A stretch of 64,000 nucleotides of DNA, from assembly GCA_027475525.1 (NCBI GenBank), contig JAMWFC010000115.1, forward strand, positions 62,001-126,000, written 5' to 3'. Positions 60,145-64,000 of the stretch are shown here, piece by piece. The position numbers and the translations under genes are program-made. Numbering within the stretch: the first letter of the stretch is position 1; the number at the start of each line of letters is the position of its first letter. The stretch is from Macrolepiota albuminosa (lineage: Eukaryota; Basidiomycota; Agaricomycetes; Agaricales; Agaricaceae). The notes under the pieces were generated by a model. It was given only the letters and a program-made list of their open reading frames with translations, made no database searches and was not told the origin of the DNA.

Positions 60145-60950
60145 ATTTGTATCCACAAATGTTTCCTTGGCTGTTCCTCTATGGTCTAGGTGGCATAGGC
60201 GGTAACAAGTGCGGCGTATCAGTGCACATGCATAAAGTCAATTTGCTTATGTATCATGATAAATGCTTTCAAACAGATACTGGATTCCCATTCGCTGCCT
60301 TCAGCCATGAACAGATAAAGGCTGCTACTAGTGGAGGCTATCTAGCAACAGAACGTGCAAACTTTAACGACATATCTGACCGTCTTACAACTGTCAATCC
60401 AAAAGTGTTTTCTGACCTTTCACAAAGAATGGCAGCTGGAGATATAGTGAAGCTGGTTACAGAGGATGAAAAAGCTTGTTTCCATGTAATAGATGACTTG
60501 GATGTAATTTCTGGCAGTGTCAAAGGGTCTGCTGTTTCCAAAAAACACATGCGGAATGAGATCTGGTCCCTTGTCATAAGCAAAGGTGCTCCTTCTTGGT
60601 ATATCACCTTATTGCCTGCCAATGTAAAATACCCTATATGTCTTTATTACGCAGATAGCAAGACGTCCTTCACGCCGTCTGTGCCCTATACTTTGGACAA
60701 TGCTTACCGTCTTATATCCAAGAATCCTGTTGCCGGCGCACGTTTCTTTCATTTTATGATAAACGCATTCATAATCCACGTATTAGGAACATATCCAAGA
60801 ATCCTGTTGCCGGCGCACGTTTCTTTCATTTTATGATAAACGCATTCATAATCCACGTATTAGGAACCAACTCAGATAATCCGGGATTGTATGGGCATAC
60901 TTCGGCATACTACAGTACCGTGGAGCAACAAGGTAGGCTTACCCTCCATT
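60145..60950 (+). other. Helitron-like N domain region
   Basis: Contains LLMYHDKCFQTDTGFPFAAF, RMAAGDIVKLVTEDEKACF, ISGSVKGSAVSKKHMRNEIW and GAPSWYITLLPANVKYPICL. These blocks are typical of the conserved N domain before Rep in eukaryotic Helitrons. The end is duplicated by the 77-bp block at 60714. Confidence 0.8.
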
Positions 60951-62994
60951 TACAAATGCTTTTGTAGATTCGAGGAGGGTTAACTCCAGATGAAGTCAGG
61001 AAAAAAATCATGAAGCAACCGTTGTCAGGGTTTCAAAAGGCTATCGTAGAATATCTAGAATCAGTACATCGAGGTGATTTCTTGACTGGAGCACTGGAAG
61101 ACGTCAAAAAGCATATATCGTTAAATAAAGCTGCACTGGAATATACGGATCCCACTAGATCGCTTCTGGAATAGCCGTCCATTCCTTGCAAAGAAGAATG
61201 CTCATCGTGCGCAGCGTGTGATAATGCAGCAGGATGGTGGGATCGCTTTTGTCATACGGTGGACGATCTGCTGTACCGATCAAACATACATACATGTACT
61301 TCTACTAAGGATAAAAATGGCATACAGAAAAAAAATAAGGAACATAAAGGATGTCTTGATAACCTGTGGGGTAAATGTAGAGCAAGATTCCCTCATCCAT
61401 TGTACGCGCACACAGAAGTTGATCCGACTACTGGTGCTTTGAACATGCGGAAGACGGAACCATGGCTCAATACGTTTACAAGTCCTCTTACTTACCTGTT
61501 TCGATGCAATACCGACGTAACAAGCCTCCGCTCTGGTACGGCCATCAAGACTGTTTTGTTGTACGTCACTAAATACGTTACGAAGCCCACCCTCAAAACA
61601 TGCACTGCATTTGAGGCGGTTGCTTTGATATTCACTAAACATGCAGATATACTGAACGGTCCACTTAATCGTCAAGAGAAAGCCCGCACGCTAATGACCA
61701 AGATAGCTAATGTTCTTAGCGCTAAAACAGAAATGGGATCGCCAATGGTTTGCATGTATCTATTAGGCAATCCTGATCATTATACTGACCATAACTTCTC
61801 GAATTTGTATTGGCCTACTTTTGTTCGAGAAGCCAGATGTCCTTGGGCAGACGATGCTGCTGACCAGTTACATGACAAGTTTTCCGATAAGTTGGCAATA
61901 ATTAAGAGACAAGGACGAGTGATAGGGCTATCACCCGTATTTGATTATATTTTCAGAGGGCCGGAGTTGAACCGAATGACTTTGTACGAGTGGTCGTCGA
62001 GATGTAAGAGAGTAAAGTTGACCAACAGAACACGTAATATATTAGTCGATGATGACGACATATCCCTTGGTGGAATGAAAAACATGCAGAGTTTGGTGGT
62101 TATTAAATTCTCAAGTCATCATCTGCTTTCCGACACTCATGGTACTTATGTGTATCCTCCTTTATGTAGGCGTGTCTCTAATTTAGTAGGCGGAAATTTA
62201 CCTAGAAAGGATCAAGGGGATAGAGAGTACTATTGTGCGACCATGTTAACGCTTTTCAAACCTTGGCGTACAGGACATGACCTTAAAAATACTGGAGAAA
62301 CGTGGGATTCAGCTTTTGAATATACATCCTTCAATAAGCGTCAACTCACATTGCTCAAGAACATGAACATACAATATGAATGCTTACAGCTTTTGAATAT
62401 ACATCCTTCAATAAGCGTCAACTCACATTGCTCAAGAACATGAACATACAATATGAATGCTTAGATGCGGCCGACAACTTTTATGCTCAGCTGAAGAGTG
62501 GAGGTGTATGTCTTACTAATTCAACGCTGACCAGAGACGAACTATCTAACATGATACAGAGGGACAAAACTGAAAACTTCGAGGACATGGATGATATAAT
62601 CGCAGGTGTTGATGAAGAAGCATCCACTGTGTTTGGCAAGAAAGAATTAAAACATAGATCTGATATGCTGCAAATGTCAGCAACTATGGCAGATCTGGGG
62701 TGGAGAGATCCTATAATGGACCAAGTGTTTCCTCAAATCGACGCCGTTGAACCTATGAATGAAGAACGTAACTCTTCTTACTGGAAAGCTGTTGTTACAG
62801 CAAAGCGGGATGAGGTGCTGAAGAGCCAAAATTCCAGCATACCTGCATGCAGTGGTAAGTTACCAGGCAGCATACCAGAACTACCGGGACATGTCGACAT
62901 AGTAGATAGGAAGTATCTTCAGAAGATATATGTGGACGATAAATGGGAACCTACTATCGCTATTATATCTTCAGACTACGGGCTGAACAAAGAA

Positions 62995-64000
62995 CAGCTG
63001 AGAGTGTTCCACATTGTGGCTAATCACACAACGTCGTATATGTCTGAGCAACTTAAAATGTATATGGGAGGAATGGGGGGCACCAGAAAAACCCAGGTGC
63101 TCTGAGCCCTCATCAAGTATTTTGAAGCTAGAGGAGAGGCATATCGTCTGGCTGTGGTTGCACCTACCGGCACTGCTGCATCGCTTATAGGTGGCTCAAC
63201 ATATCATTCGATGTTCGGCATTAATGTCATGGTTGGTGTATCAAAGAAACAACTCGCTCAAATTAAAACTCGTTTACTAGGTGTTGAATACGTGTTTTTC
63301 GACGAAGTATCTATGTTATTGTGTCGAGACTTGTATAAGATTTCCGCAAGACTGGCTCAGCTGTCTGGTAGACTAGATATCCCTTTCGGTGGTATAAACA
63401 TGGTATTTGCAGGTGATTTTGCTCAGTTGCCCCCTGTCACTGGGCACGAAGGATCGGCCTTATATAGTAGAACTGTAGGTTTAAATACCAAAATGTTGAA
63501 GGATCAGGAGTCTGCCATAGGCAAGGCTGTATGGCATCAGGTAACAACCATTGTTATATTGCGTAAAAACATGAGGCAGAAAACTCAGTCTATAGAGAAC
63601 GTGGCTTTGCGTACCGTGCTCGAAAACATGAGGTATAGAGCATGCACCAAAGAAGACGTGAAGTTTCTTAAGAGCAGATCATTGGCCGTCTCTAATAGTT
63701 GCCCATCTATATCCAATAAACAGTTCAGAAATGTTTCTATAATCACCGCACAAAATGTAGACAAAGACGCTATTAATATTATAGGAAGTACTCGATTCGC
63801 AAGCAAGAGCCGTCAGGAACTAGTGCATTTCTACAGCGAAGATAGTCCATCATCCAGAGATGGCGATGCAACAAAAAACCATTCATCTAACTACACACGC
63901 TCTAAAGAAACCATGAGATTTCCTCCAACTATACAGCGTGCGTTGTGGGACCAACCTCCATCATCTTGCAGCGTTCAAGTTGCGGGAAAGCTGTCGTTGT
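62995..64000 (+). other. PIF1-type helicase domain of the Helitron, partial
   Basis: LNKEQLRVFHIVANH leads into the altered Walker A (GMGGTRKT). After the TGA at 63103, APTGTAASLIGGSTYHSMFG, VFFDEVSML, GGINMVFAGDFAQLPPVTG and LRKNMRQ follow in PIF1 order. The segment is cut by the window end. Confidence 0.85.

Larger units (their letters stand above)
51..62463. repeat. Set of 42 dispersed tandem duplications, all with 77-bp period
   Basis: At 42 places a 77-bp block is followed directly by a second copy; the sequences at different places are unrelated. First-copy starts: 51, 2524, 13519, 13899, 14217, 15305, 15668, 16791, 18752, 19121, 19384, 19768, 20731, 24925, 26403, 26854, 27268, 27574, 27886, 28113, 28899, 30187, 30616, 31171, 31441, 31611, 32290, 32946, 33418, 33762, 39211, 40201, 46253, 46507, 47037, 48786, 52244, 56886, 57702, 59096, 60714, 62310. 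The second copy starts 77 bases later each time. Most are exact; those at 2524, 14217 and 27886 carry a few differences. Removing one copy restores frame or codon count in several genes, so these are probably assembly joins, not repeats of the genome. Confidence 0.95.
58354..64000 (+). pseudogene. Helitron transposase (Rep-helicase), cut by window end; three nonsense codons
   Basis: One reading frame spans the whole stretch once duplications at 59096, 60714 and 62310 are collapsed (checked by codon arithmetic between segments). N-terminal region: INHLSIKNICLVARMHGISM and CPSC, then a Cys-rich DUF6570-like part (AGCAVCGLLHPVADMNP, CKHVCRLC). Helitron-like N domain: DLYPQMFPWLFLYGLGGIGG near 60145-60205 to HFMINAFIIHVLG. 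Rep part: CNTDVT, then YVTKYVTKP near 61560-61586, the two-Tyr motif. Helicase: GMGGTRKT (Walker A, 63069-63092) and VFFDEVSM (Walker B, near 63293), then FAGDFAQLPPV. Nonsense codons: TAG 60965-60967, TAG 61172-61174, TGA 63103-63105. The C-terminus lies beyond base 64000. A rolling-circle transposase by family, inactive here. Confidence 0.87.

Noticed and set aside
1..64000. tRNA, rRNA or CRISPR loci
   Set aside because: No cloverleaf-like, rRNA-like or regularly spaced repeat sequence was noticed on reading; absence is not proven without a dedicated scan.

Overview
The window looks like a repeat-rich stretch of a basidiomycete (Agaricomycetes-type, mushroom-forming) genome. This is inferred from the short GT..AG introns of about 45-110 nt, the mix of Gypsy, Copia, DIRS-like, pogo and Helitron elements, and several large spliced genes of no nameable family. 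No taxonomic search was possible. I recognised no housekeeping gene; nearly everything is mobile DNA or spliced genes sitting among it.

Layout. 1-2042: decayed minus-strand Gypsy gag-protease. 2714-4943: reverse transcriptase of a DIRS-like element, split by a solo LTR (3929-4791, TSD ACATT). 5390-10946: pogo-type DNA transposon with perfect 23-bp TIRs, internally deleted and split by a complete Copia element (5860-10406). 10949-15978: sparse DNA with a minisatellite and a second solo LTR (13215-14127, TSD TTACA). 15979-18178: minus-strand spliced gene with paired Cys clusters. 20520-46660: two related Gypsy elements, the young copy A (21587-36174) inserted into the older copy B (20520-46660). 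46731-47760: remnant of a hypothetical gene. 49133-51981 and 52585-57310: two large spliced plus-strand genes, the second with a JmjC/cupin-like region. 58354-64000: Helitron Rep/helicase gene, cut by the window end.

Most notable biology. Both Gypsy copies are organised on the minus strand (PBS, gag-protease, pol in the -1 frame, PPT). Between pol and the 3' LTR each carries a spliced gene on the opposite strand. The two antisense proteins are homologous, share a six-exon core with phase-0 junctions, and have a Cys-rich module. Copy A carries about 2 kb of further antisense genes. I regard this antisense cargo as the best candidate for an undescribed system here.

Two cross-cutting signals. 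First, 42 tandem duplications, all with a period of 77 bp, are scattered over unrelated sequence. They break reading frames that close again when one copy is removed, so they are best read as unmerged assembly overlaps rather than biology. Second, element decay is dominated by C-to-T/G-to-A change, largely at CpG: 16 of 16 Copia LTR differences are transitions, and all six stops in copy B gag-pol are TGA where copy A has arginine.
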